A stretch of DNA of 64,000 bases, from positions 8,817,001 through 8,881,000 of the forward strand of contig JALIGW010000016.1 in NCBI GenBank assembly GCA_023053685.1, read 5' to 3'. Position numbers and translations under genes: made by a program. This DNA is from Diadophis punctatus similis. Its lineage: Eukaryota; Chordata; Lepidosauria; Squamata; Dipsadidae. Of the stretch, positions 22,553-33,205 are shown piece after piece (positions within the stretch are counted from its first letter, which is position 1; every line of letters starts with the position of its first letter). The notes beneath the pieces were generated by a model, which worked only from the letters and a program-made list of their open reading frames with translations, made no database searches and was not told the origin of the DNA.

Positions 22553-22613
22553 AAAAAAATAAAAAAATAAAAAAATAAAAAAATAAAAAAATAAAAAAAT
22601 AAAAAAATAAATA
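22475..22613 (+). repeat. (TAAA)n then (AAAAAAT)n tail repeat
   Basis: About 75 bases of TAAA repeat change to a 7-base AAAAAAT repeat. It begins exactly at the LINE 3' end and is probably seeded by the LINE's tail. Confidence 0.93.
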
Positions 22614-23570
22614 ATCAATCCATAGAATGGGGTGACAGGAGATGTGAAAATAAGTTCTGAGAGAAATAAAACGTAGGAGATCCAAAGAGTGAGGTGTATA
22701 GGAGAGAGTTTACACTGTCAGTCCATAAAGCAGTTGTGAGTATAGCACAACCTTTCTTGTTTGGTGATTAATTCAGTTTGATAAATGTCCTTTGGTTCCA
22801 TATAATCCATTGGGACAAGAATGAAAAAATTTGTTGACTTTTAGTACAGCTGTTTCAAGAGGAAATGTGCTTTTGTAGCTATTTTTCTTGAGAATGGCCA
22901 TCTTGAGGTGGTTTATAGGGACTTTCTTAGAAGAAAAAACTTATTGTATGAGAATCTAGTTTTCTCTCTGTCTTTTCTATTTTCTTTGAAGGTAATTTTA
23001 GGAAATGGGATTATTTTTGCCTAACGAATAATAAATCTAGGTTGCTTGTTTTATCTGAGATAAAAACCATAGGGAATTTTAAACTACAATCCAGCGGGTG
23101 CTTACCTGACAGTCAAAAACAGCAAAACATATTTGTTAGTGGACATACACTGAATTTTACCGTCAGTCAAGCATTGTTCTCTCCTCAGATATTGAGACTA
23201 CAATAAACAACTGGCTGTATTCTTACAAAACCTGCTGCACGTCATAGTCTATGGATGATGGCAAGCTTTAGTCTTGACTGTTACAATCACGGCTGAATCA
23301 GAGGTCATGGCCTGAAATATGGATGCATCCTCATGCGCATATAACCCTATATATTACACGTAACATACATATGTTATACATAAGTAGGAAATCAGTGTTC
23401 TGGGTCTCAAATGATCAGCTAGCTGGTTTGAACTACATTGCTAGGAATCTCTACTTATGCAGCTGATAATGTTGATTAAATGACCATCTACTGTAGCTGA
23501 GGGTAGATGGTCCCCTTTCCAAGTCCAAATTCAAGAACTGCATTATTTTATTCAACTCCTGGGTCTTTAA
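22614..23570. other. ALKBH8 intron, nothing recognised
   Basis: No feature recognised. Confidence 0.4.
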
Positions 23571-23880
23571 CAAAATAGCAGATTGGAAGGGGCACTGGAG
23601 GTCCTCCAATCCAACCCCGTGAACAAGCAGGAGACCCTATAGTACCATTCCAAGTGGCTGTCCAGTCTTTTCTTAAAAACCTCCATTGAGGAGGGCCTTG
23701 AGAAGGCAAGCTATTTCACTGGTTAATTGTGCTCACTGTTAGGAAGTTTCTCCTTAGTTCTAGGTTGCTTCTCTCCTTGATTAGTTTCCATCCATTGTTT
23801 CTTGTCTTGCTTTCTGGTGCTTTGGAAAATAGGTTGACCCTCTCTTCTTTGTGGAATCCTCTAAACCAAATCTTTGTTTT
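23571..23880 (-). mobile_element. CR1-like LINE 3' fragment, minus strand
   Basis: The plus strand carries GGAGGTCCTCCAATCCAACC, then TTAGGAAGTTTCTCCTTAG and TTGATTAGTTTCCATCCATT, matching the better-preserved copy at 25292-25830. Confidence 0.8.
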
Positions 23881-24894
23881 CTTTGTTAGATCTTTGTTAA
23901 ATCCTTGAAACTAAAAAACCCTTATTATTAATTTCTATAGATACTTATTATCAGGAAAACAATTTTATATGGAGATGCCAAGAAATGAATGGTACAGTTA
24001 GAGATTCCTATATAATGTAGACAGTGGGAGGGTGTCAAAGGTTAGCTTCTCATATTTACTTCCATGTCCCTATTTTTTCAGTGAATAACTCCACTCTAAT
24101 CGAAGGGTGAGCAGGGGGAGAAATTGACATTATCATGCAAGCAACACAAGTTACACACCCGCTTTTGATGTCATGATGCACAATTGCATAGTTTATGCAG
24201 CAGTGCCCTGATGCTCATGATATTTTAATATTATTGTGGCTTGTTATGGATGCCTGCGGCTTGGGGTATTGTGGTACTTCTTTGCAGTGAATCTTAACAT
24301 TCGGTCATAAGACCGATCAACAAACCCAACATTTACAGGCAATGAGAATCATTGCGCGATATTGCAGTAGCCAAAAATCCAAATCAAAATAAAGTGTAGG
24401 CTGAAATCTTATAAGAACAAAAAGGCAGATGTTGTAAAACCCCACTAGATGAATATCATTAAAAAGGATATAATACTTTTTAAAATGAGTACGTTAGTTG
24501 TCAGTTCTCATATGGTATTGTCAAAGACAGATTGTCGCGGGTGAAAAATTACAGCCTCCCCAAGCAAAAAACAAATGGTCAATCTTAATATCAACTTATT
24601 TTTGGATGAAACAAGGGAATATTACACTTTGTAACTTTCTTTTTGTGGGCGTCTATCATTAAGATGCTCTGATTTTTCTGTCCAGTAGGTCTTGCTCAAA
24701 GATTGGAGTCTGCAATGTAACTTGGTAATTATTTCCAAGCTACATCGTTCAAGCATAAATATTCCTGTTCATAATTCAATAGATTCCTCATGGTTTAAAA
24801 TAAATTGCTGAAAGCAGATGCATTGTAATAGCGGAGATTTTAATAGCAACTTACGTTTTGTAATTGAATAGAAACGAGATAAATGCGTCTGCCA

Positions 24895-24895
<1 letters not shown>
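23881..24895. other. ALKBH8 intron, nothing recognised
   Basis: No gene or repeat recognised in about 1 kb. Confidence 0.4.
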
Positions 24896-24947
<52 letters not shown>

Positions 24948-24948
24948 A
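24896..24948 (+). repeat. (GAT)n trinucleotide repeat
   Basis: About 17 GAT units. The poly-histidine frame on the other strand is its translation. Confidence 0.97.
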
Positions 24949-25279
24949 AACCTTTACTCTGAAAGACTCCAACATTTTTATAATGTCATTATAGAAAAAA
25001 AGTGAAAGAGGGGAAAAGAAGGTCATAGTTAAACTTCTGCTGACACAAAATGTGGCAGCCATTAATTGTACACTCCTTACAACCCTGTTAGTCTGAAGCA
25101 GTATATAAATCATCTGGTCTGGTGCAATTTTTAAAAATTTTACACCTCCCCCTACCTTCCCTACAAGATGATAGCTGATTACATAAGACGAGGTTTTTCA
25201 AACTGTGTTCTTGTGTTCTGTGACTTGAGAGAGACGATGGGCAGAAAACAAAATTAGTTGAATACCACCAATTTTCTAT

Positions 25280-25830
25280 TCCTAGAACAGAATTACAGAG
25301 GTCTTCTAGTCCAGGGGTCTCCAACCTTGGCAACTTTAAGACTTGTGAACTTCAACTCCCAGAATTCCTCAGCCAGCTTTGCTGGTTCACAAGTTCACAA
25401 GTCTTAAAGTTGCCAAGGTTGGAGAGCCCTGCTTCTAGCCCAACCCACTGCTCAAACAGGAAACCGTATCCATTTCAGACAAATGGTTGTCAAACCTTTT
25501 ATTAAAAACTTCCAGAGTTGGAACACTCACAATTTCTGGAGGCAAGTCGTTCCACTGATTAATTGTTCTCACTGTCAGGAAATTTCTCCTTAGTTCTAAG
25601 TTGCTTCTCTTCTTGATTAGTTTCCATCCATTGCTTCTTGTCTTGCCTTCAGGTGTTTTGGAAAACAAGTTGACCCTATTTTCTTTATGGCAGCCCTTCA
25701 AATATTGCAACACTGCTATCATGTCACCCCAGTCCTTCTTTTCATTAAACTAGGCATATCCGATTCTTGCAACCATTCTTCATATATTTTAGCCTCCAGT
25801 CCCCTAATCACATGGACTTCAATTCCCAAA
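25280..25830 (-). mobile_element. CR1-like LINE 3' end with reverse-transcriptase remnant
   Basis: The minus-strand frame at 25435-25722 reads RSNLELRRNFLTVRTINQW and NDLPPEIVSVPTLEVFNKRF, the C-terminal end of CR1-clade reverse transcriptases. A family F palindrome is inserted at 25311-25431. The element is truncated at its 5' side. Confidence 0.85.
25311..25431. mobile_element. Family F palindromic hAT MITE nested in CR1
   Basis: The ends are CAGGGGTCTCCAACCTTGG and GGTTGGAGAGCCCTG, flanked by CTTCTAGT and CTTCTAGC. The boundary is ambiguous by one base. The right arm has an internal deletion/duplication (TTCACAAGTTCACAAG). Confidence 0.8.
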
Positions 25831-25885
25831 TTCTAGGAGTTGAAGTCCATACATTTTATGGTTGCCAAGGTGGAGAAATACTGCT
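25800..25885. mobile_element. Short family F fragment
   Basis: ACTTCAATTCCCAAATTC faces TAGGAGTTGAAGTCCAT as short inverted arms, the remains of a family F palindrome. The boundaries are approximate. Confidence 0.5.
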
Positions 25886-26033
25886 GTAGACTGTGTCTCT
25901 TTATCAGGAGTTCTGTTTTTTTTATAACAAGTTGCGTGGTCTAAAAAAGTTTGCAAACCCTTAACGTAAAGATCCACCATGTTCGGAATGATTCTGGCAG
26001 GCCCGTGAAATCACCCCAGCCAATTGTGATTTA

Positions 26034-26281
26034 GCAATAGCAATAGCAATAGCACTTAGACTTATATACCGCTTTACAGTGCTTTGTTACAACCCTCTCT
26101 AAGCGGTTTACAGAGTTCAGCATATTGCCCCCAACAATCTGGGTCCTCATTTTACCCACCTCGGAAGGATGGAAGGCTGAGTCAACCTTGAGCCTGGTGA
26201 GATTTGAACAGCTGAACTGCTGAACTAGCAATCAGCTGAAGGTTGCAGTGCTGCTTTTAACCACTGCGCCACCTCGGCTCC
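26034..26281 (-). mobile_element. tRNA-derived squamate SINE, minus strand, full length
   Basis: Read on the minus strand it runs from GAGCCGAGGTGGCGCAGTGG to AAGTGCTATTGCTATTGC. It is well preserved. Confidence 0.9.
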
Positions 26282-27494
26282 TATTTATTTGATAAACCAT
26301 GGCTTAGTGCAATATGTGAATTAGTTCTGTATCAGCAACATACTGTCGAGATCCTTCAGCAAGATTGTCTCAGTTCTCTGTCTGGGAGCTGATTCACCAC
26401 CATCATGTCTCCCTGTTGCTACTGAATGTTCAGTGATCCTTTACTCTGAGCTGATTTTGAATGGCTTTGCAGTGGGAAAGGTCAAGGCAATTATAGCTCC
26501 TTCTCCTTGTTCCCTTGCAAGACTGCAGGTGAAAAGTGAACAGGAGACAGCAGAAGAAGGGGGTGAACACCCTTACCTCCATAACAGGAGCCTTGTCAGG
26601 TGCCCAACTCTACCCAACTCTTCGGTAATGCCTTTCTAAGCACCTTGAAACCCCTCACTTTTCAGATTTGATGAAATAAATCCCCCATCGGTAGATCATG
26701 GGAAACGGTTCTGCTGGTTTGAAATGCCTTGGAGGCATTCCAGGCAGCCATTTGTAGTAAAAACCACTGATGGGTTTCATTTCTGCAGAATACCAAGGGC
26801 TCGCTCGTGGGAAGCTTGGATACTCCGATTTTATTAGCAGCCAAGAAGCTAAAGTATCTTGGAGATTAAAGACTAGAAACAGCGAACAGTGAAAGCTTAA
26901 AACTATAAAGCAAGTTGCCGGAAATGCATCTGCCAGCGAGAGATAGACTTTTCATTTTCAACATAGCATCTTTTCCCCTAAAAAAGGTGATACGGCTTTC
27001 TCTGTGGTAGAAAACAAAGCTTTACGTGAAGCAACTGTTAAAGATAGTTACTTCAGAACAAGCAGACCAATGGAATTTCTCTCTTTTTCTCTCTGCGTGC
27101 TGTCATCCTTCTTGCTGTGTTTGTATGCATTTGCCAGAATTTAATTTGCTTTCTCAAGACTCTCATGCTATTAGTTATAGCTGAGATATTTCTCTGGGGA
27201 GCCACATAATTTCATTTGGTGGCTGGATTTCAAAATTAGATGTAGTTCTCTCTCCATTAGCTTTCTGATACATTACATCAATCAGATTTCAATGGACTTA
27301 AATGATTTAATTCCACCTGGTGGAGTTAGTTATTATGAAGTAGAGCTAAATGCCCACAGCATCTCATGTTCCTTTTTGTTCCCTGAACTTGGATAAGTAA
27401 TTAATCTCTCCTGGGTTGCATGCTCCCTTACAATTATTCTCTTCTGCATTTTCTATCTTAATTGCTACTTCGATAATAGAAATAAATGGGGCTA
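26282..27494. other. Repeat-poor intron segment
   Basis: About 1.2 kb in the middle of the large intron carries no transposon I can recognise. A/T-rich stretches such as GATAAGTAATTAATCTCTCC and CATCAATCAGATTTCAATGG look like the kind of sequence seen in conserved non-coding elements, but conservation cannot be judged from one genome. Confidence 0.35.
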
Positions 27495-27506
27495 CTGCTG
27501 AAATAG

Positions 27507-27850
27507 GGAACGCGGTGGCTCAGTAGCTAAGACGCTGAGCTTGTCGATCAGAAAGGTCATCAGTTCGGCGGTTCGAATCCCTAGCACCGCGTAACAGAGT
27601 GGGCTCACGTTAATTGCCCCAGCTTCTTCCAACCTAGCAGTTCGAAAGCATGTAAAAACGCAAGTAGAAAAATAGGGACCACTTTGGTGGGAAGGTAACG
27701 CCTTCGGCGTTTAGTCATGCCGGCCATTTGACCATGAAATCATCATCAGACAGCGCTGGTTCTTCGGGTTAGAAACGGAGATGAGCACTGCCCCCTAGAG
27801 TCGGGAAGGACTAGCATGTTTGTGCGAGGGGAACTTTTACCTTTTACCTT
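27507..27850 (+). mobile_element. Sauria-type SINE with Bov-B-like tail
   Basis: The tRNA-like head is GGGAACGCGGTGGCTCAGTA with B-box GGTTCGAATCCC. The body ends CCCCCTAGAGTCGGGAAGGA, CTAGCATG and a CTTTTACCTTTTACCTT tail, the Bov-B-type 3' end of Sauria SINEs. A perfect 12-bp TSD, ACTGCTGAAATA, flanks it (27495-27506 and 27851-27862). This family is diagnostic of squamates. Confidence 0.93.
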
Positions 27851-27878
27851 ACTGCTGAAATATGGCTACAGTCTAGGA

Positions 27879-28262
27879 CCGTGATGGCGAACCTATGGCA
27901 CGGGTGCCACAAGTGGCACGCGGAGCCATATCGGTGGGCATGCGAGCTCAGGTCCGGCGTGCATGTGTGCACCAGCCAGCTGATTTTTGGGCCTTCTGGG
28001 CCCACTGGGAGTCGGGAAACAGGCTGTTTCCAGCCTCCAGAGGGAGTGGGGAAGGCCGTTTTCGCCCTCCCCAGGCTCCTAGAAAGGTTCTGGAGCCTGG
28101 GCAGAGCGAAAAATGGGCGTGCCATTGCATGCTGGGAGCAGGGGGGTCATGCGTGCATGTGGGGGGGTGCATGGAATTATGAGTGTGGGCACGCACACAC
28201 GTGATCCCCCACATTCCTCCCCCCCTTTTGGCACGCGAACCAAAAAAGGTTCGCCATCACTG
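27879..28262 (+). mobile_element. Family A hAT MITE with perfect TSD
   Basis: It runs from CCGTGATGGCGAACC to GGTTCGCCATCACTG, flanked by perfect GTCTAGGA repeats (27871-27878 and 28263-28270). It landed 17 bases after the Sauria SINE's TSD. Confidence 0.9.
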
Positions 28263-28270
28263 GTCTAGGA

Positions 28271-28697
28271 TGAAACGATAACATTTTGACTTCTTTCTTC
28301 ACTGGTCTAAAGAAATGCAGTCACTCGATGCCGAGACCAAAAATGGGGCAGAAGCTATTTTTTTTGTAGATTCTATCCTGTATTTTATTGAAGAAAATAT
28401 AAGGAAAGGGTCTTTTTCATTAATTTTTCTGAAGGATAATTTTTGTGAAGTAAAAATCATCCAATTATTTTTAATAGTTGTTATCACGTAGGGTCATGAG
28501 TTCTGAAAGCATTTTTTTTATTCATGAGGTTCATCACCTGGAAAGTGATTGAAAATGGCTCTTTACTGCTATTTAGTAAATGCCACCTCTGTCATCTGAG
28601 GGGTAAACTAGAAGTCACTTTCTCCTCAAGATTGTATTTTAATGTTGTTGTAGTTTTCGATTGTCATTTTAGAGCTAACTTCTATGTAGATAAAATA
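28271..28697. other. ALKBH8 intron, nothing recognised
   Basis: No feature recognised. Confidence 0.4.
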
Positions 28698-29089
28698 CAG
28701 ATAGTCTTCGACTTTCAACAGTTCGTTTAGTGACCATTCAAAGTTATAATAGCGCTGAAAAATGTGACTTACGGCCGTTTTTCATGGTTACGACTTTTGC
28801 AGCAGTCCCATGATCATGTGATCCAAATTCAGATGCTCGGCATCTGGTTCATATTTGTGACTTTTGCTGTGTCCCAAGGTCACTTGATCACCTTTTGTGA
28901 CCTTCTGACAAGCAAAGGCAATGGGGAAGCCAGATTCACCTACCAGGTTACTAACTTATTGACTCCAGTGATTCACTTAACAACTGTGGCAAGAAAAGTC
29001 ATAAAATGGGGCAAAGCCCACTTACCAAATGTCTCACTTAACAACAGAAATTTTAGGCTCAATTGTGGTCGTGCGTTGAGGACTACCTG
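28698..29089. mobile_element. Tigger-like mariner MITE, well preserved
   Basis: The ends are CAGATAGTCTTCGACTTTCA and GCGTTGAGGACTACCTG, flanked by TA on both sides. The repeated CACTTAACAACTG motifs and long subterminal inverted repeats mark the family. A Tc1/mariner-Tigger origin is inferred from the TA target and CAG...CTG ends. Confidence 0.83.
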
Positions 29090-29383
29090 TACATGAACAA
29101 GATTCAAATGTTCGCCATAAAATAACAATGACATAACAATGAAGCAGCAGTATTACTAATATCAGTAGCCAGCCCAAAATATCAACGTATAAATGAAAAC
29201 AGATCAGAGGGATAACCGTCTATTTCAGGAATCTTAGCACAGACAGTAATGTAACGTCTGGAAGCAGGAGTACTCCTAAAAGATACATCCCCAAATATTC
29301 ACACTATGCGGTTGACATTTTTGCCATGATCAAAAAAGAACACACACAAAAGAATCATGAATATTATCAGAGAATTTTAATTA

Positions 29384-29685
29384 TCTGTTCAAGAATAAAT
29401 CAGAAGCTCACACAGTTGACTGCCTTTAGCTGAATTAAATAACTTCTTTATAATCACATCAAAATATTTACAGTACCATATATTCTTCTTTACGGCAAGT
29501 AGAAAGCATACTTCTTACAGACATCATAGCACAATGAAGACTACACAGAGAGATACAGAGGCAGACCAAGACTGGAGAACACGTCCAGCTCCTAGCTTAA
29601 TTCTTTGCACATGCTCAGTAGCACTTAACTCACATTGGCTGACTGAGTTACCACATGACTCTTCCAGCTCATGAATATTCCAACA
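29384..29685 (-). mobile_element. LTR-like element, minus orientation
   Basis: Read on the minus strand it starts TGTTGGAATATTCATGAGCT and ends near TTATTCTTGAACAG. It shares TTATAAAGAAGTTA and the AACTGTGTGAGCTTCTG region with the solo LTR at 38306, so it is the same or a sister family. No clean TSD was found. Confidence 0.6.
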
Positions 29686-29756
29686 AATATTTTTCAGGAA
29701 TTAAATTCACAAGAGAAAAAGGAAATAAGAGCCTACGCTTCCTTCCATACTCTTAA

Positions 29757-29840
29757 CTGAAGGGTGAGCAACTATGGCCACTTTATGACTTGTGGACATG
29801 GTTGGCTCAGGAATTCTGGGAGTTGAAGTGGGCATCTATA
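29757..29840 (+). mobile_element. Family F fragment
   Basis: TTATGACTTGTGGACATGG and AATTCTGGGAGTTGAAGTG are remnants of both arms with the centre missing. Confidence 0.5.
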
Positions 29841-30347
29841 CCTCCTTGCCTGAACAATGAAATTCTCCACTATCCTTTCATCAGTTGCAGTGTGATCTTT
29901 TTCAGCTACTGGTTTCATCTGTCCTCATTACGCATGGCGCTGCTTTCTATCCTGCATCTTCTTTAATCTCACAGCAAAAGCTCTTCTGCATTCTCTGGAC
30001 TTCCTGCTTTTTCTGTTCCCATTTGTTCCTACGGGCTGCCACATGGCTCAAGGTTGCATCTCTCCCTTTTGTCTTTGCTGTATATCCAGGGTATGCATAC
30101 AAATAGCATATCAAATGCAGAACATCTTGTTGGCAAGCTGAGTGATTGTACCTCTGTCGGAAAAAAGCTCATCGGTATTCATCTGCATTATTGCACATGC
30201 TCCAACGTTCAGCCTTGGCATTCCAAATCGGCTGCTGGACTAAAGTTTGTCTCTGAATAAATCCTGATCACAGAAGCATGTCGAGAGAGGAAGAAAGTTA
30301 ATTAGTTAGAAAAATGTTAAAATAATCTCTGATAATCTGAATGAGAT
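29841..30347. other. ALKBH8 intron, nothing recognised
   Basis: Frames at 29885 and 30054 have no family features. Confidence 0.4.
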
Positions 30348-30505
30348 AAGCCCAGTTGCTGTGGCCTAGAGGTGGAGCTCTTGCCTCACAATCAGGAGGT
30401 TGTGAGTTTGATCCTAGGTAGAGGCAGATGTAGGGTCTCCTGCTTGGGCAGGGGGTTGGACTAGATGACCTGCAAGGTCCCTTCCAACTCTGTTAATCTG
30501 TTAAG
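30348..30505 (+). mobile_element. tRNA-headed SINE with CR1-type tail
   Basis: The head has a tRNA-like A-box (GTGGCCTAGAGGTGGAGCTC) and B-box (GTGAGTTTGATCCT). It joins a CR1 3' end (GGGGGTTGGACTAGATGACC, CCCTTCCAACTCTGTTAATC) with a TCTGTTAA-type terminal repeat. The tail suggests mobilisation by CR1. Confidence 0.72.
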
Positions 30506-31061
30506 ATATCTGCTAAGATCCCAGCGTTAGTTGGGGGAATGATAAAATGCAAGTTTGCAGTAATCATCTCTTTCCAGTTTCCATCCCAGTATTCATCACA
30601 TTTATGCCAAAGGGAAATTTCCTCTGGAGCTAGCATATCCTTTGTAATTTTATCACACTTGAAATAATTGATGCTCCGAAGTATTTTTATTTTATTGCAA
30701 GATTTAATCTTTTTGTTTTGTGCAGTGGATTCACTTTGCTACATAAAGCGTTACAACTAAGCCTGACTTTGCCATTATTTGATATAATTTAGATGCAAAT
30801 TAGGAGTTCGTATTCTGGCTGTCATATGCTTTATTCCTCTTGGTTATCTAAGCTATATAGCTCATTACATTTCATCACACTACAGTGTTATTGTCTCTTG
30901 CAAGGTCATCTCAGGGTGGTCTTTTTGATTGAATCCCTGCTTCTCTGTCCATTTTTACTGTTCTTACTTGGGACAGCGGAAAGTGATTAAGCTGAATGGA
31001 ATTTCGTCTCTTTATAAGAGAACCAAGTTTGCCTCTTGAGTTTCTATTTAGTTGCTGAGAT
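30506..31061. other. ALKBH8 intron, nothing recognised
   Basis: No feature recognised. Confidence 0.4.
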
Positions 31062-31069
31062 GTTCACAT

Positions 31070-31591
31070 CAGGGGCGGGTTCCTAATTTTTTTACTACCA
31101 CTCTGTGGGCGTGGCTTGTTTTGTGGGTGTGGCTTGCCAGCCATGTGACCGGGTGGGCGTGGCTTCTCGGACTGCTGAAGGGAGGGGAACTGAGATAGGT
31201 CCTGCTGCCCATTCCCCCTCCCCTCAGCAGCTCGAGAAGCCTCAAACGTGTGAAAATGCCTAGGATCATCACCACGCGTTCATGGCTTCTCGGACTGCTG
31301 AAGGGAGGGGAATGGAGATAGCTCCTGCCACCTGTTCTTTCAGCATCTCACGCGCTCCCTCAGCCATCCTCCCCTGCTTGGACTCACTGTGGGGTAGGAA
31401 GGCAGTGCATGAGCAGTGCCGGAAACTCGGCTTCTGGGTATGCGCAGAAGAAAATTTTTTTAAAAAAAAATTAATTTTTTTTTAATGGCGGCACCCAGGC
31501 ATTGGCAACCGACCGCACCGGTACTGTGACGTCACCAGCGGGTCACTACCGGTGCTATAGAGTGGACCGCACTGGTAGGAACCCACCACTG
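31070..31591. mobile_element. Family C hAT element with perfect TSD
   Basis: It runs from CAGGGGCGGGTTCCTAATTT to GGTAGGAACCCACCACTG, flanked by perfect GTTCACAT repeats (31062-31069, 31592-31599). A segment around GGCTTCTCGGACTGCTGAAG occurs twice inside. Near-identical copies are at 47628 and 52755. Confidence 0.9.
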
Positions 31592-31599
31592 GTTCACAT

Positions 31600-32634
31600 G
31601 AAGGATCAAATTCCATCCCCTTCTCCCAGCTCTAAATTATCTAACAGGGCTCCTTGTTAGAAATTCTTTTTAACATTCTCTTTTTCACCCGAGTCATGAA
31701 AAATTCTTTTAGACTTTGTAAACACCAGAATGGACCAATTTGTTTGTTTGGAGCGCAATCTGTTCTTCAGATGGTGAGCTCTGGTGCTATAAATGTTCTT
31801 AATTAAAATCGAAGTCTTTACGATCAACCCAGTAATGAAATTGGCACCATCAGCAATAAAGTTTTCCCAGTTACGGCAAATCTATGATATGAATAGCATT
31901 ATGTGCGATTGGCGTGCACTTTACATTTACCCTAATCCAACAGAACTGAAATGTGGAATATTGTTTTTCCCCCCCTTACAGCTCTTTCCCTTTTAATGAA
32001 ATGGAGCAAATCTGCTTTGAGAATTAGCTCTGGCATATATTCTGTCAATAAACCACTTTGTAATTGGCAGCTAAAGCTGACTAAATTGAGAATTTAATCT
32101 GTCTTGGCTGGAAATATTAAAATAAATAACCTGTTGTTAAAAAATTCTATTTATGTTAAAACAAATGAGTAAATTGTTAGAGTTACCAAAGGAAGCTATT
32201 TATTGGTTTTTGTATGTCCCATCTTTTGACTTTACATGGCATTGTTTTCATTTGATATATGCACGTGCATGAATCAAACCTAGTTTATAGCTTTTGCATT
32301 CTGTTTTTATTGTCTTCTAGCAGCTAATCCATCAACTAGTTTTAGTCTTGTAGATCAACATTTATATTCATAGCAAGCAATCCGTGGTACAGATTTACAC
32401 GATTCCCTGTGTTATTGGTTTTTTACTGTAATAAACTTTTTATATGTAATTTATTTCCTCTTTGCAAATATAATATCTTGCCTGTAAACAGACTGATCCC
32501 TGGATTGCCATGATGATTATGAATAACCATAAATTTATATAATCTATGAATAAAAAATTCATAGGTTTATTTCATTCATAAAGTGGGGCTTTACTTGCTC
32601 ACCTTAAATTGGCAACCTTTGAAACATCACTGAA

Positions 32635-32636
<2 letters not shown>
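31600..32636. other. Repeat-poor intron segment
   Basis: About 1 kb has no recognised transposon. CACTTTGTAATTGGCAGC and ATTGAGAATTTAATCTGTC are A/T-rich homeodomain-like stretches. This is a candidate conserved non-coding segment by appearance only. Confidence 0.35.

Positions 32637-32686
<50 letters not shown>
32637..32686 (+). repeat. (GT)n dinucleotide repeat
   Basis: About 25 GT units immediately precede a Tigger-like element. Confidence 0.97.
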
Positions 32687-32689
<3 letters not shown>

Positions 32690-32694
32690 ATATA

Positions 32695-33205
32695 CAGTGA
32701 ACCCTCGTTTTTCGCGGGGGTTACGTTCCAAAAAGAACCCGTGATAGGCGAAATCTGTGAAGTAGTAACCTTTATTTTTTTTACAATTATTATACCATGA
32801 AATACTCCATAATACATTGAAACCAAAGAACAAAACCTTTTTACAAATAACTACTGTACTGTAAAATAATAATTTTAATCATCAATACGAACTGAAGGCT
32901 TCAAATTGCGGAGATCAGCACCTCCCCACCGCGACCCGAGTCATTGGATTAGAACGGGAGAAAATGAAAAATGATTATGAAAAAAAATACAAAGTACAGT
33001 AGGACAAATAGTGACTCACGTGTATTTCACTGCTCTTGGCAAGCTGTTTTAAGTACGTGTATAAACCGCAACGTTATTGACACACAGGTAGAGAAGAAGT
33101 GGAGAGACTGTTCAGCCAATCAGAATGCAGAACACAATGCACGATGCAAATCCGTGAAGCAGCGAGACCGTGAAAGGTGAACCGCGATATAGTGAGGGTT
33201 CACCG
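32695..33205. mobile_element. Tigger/pogo-like element, TA-flanked
   Basis: The ends are CAGTGAACCCTCGTTTTTCG and TATAGTGAGGGTTCACCG, with TA on both sides (32693-32694, 33206-33207). Internal CGCGACCCGAGTCATTGG and GTGAAGCAGCGAGACCGTG support a full-length non-autonomous copy. It differs in sequence from the shorter Tigger-like family elsewhere in the window. Confidence 0.83.
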
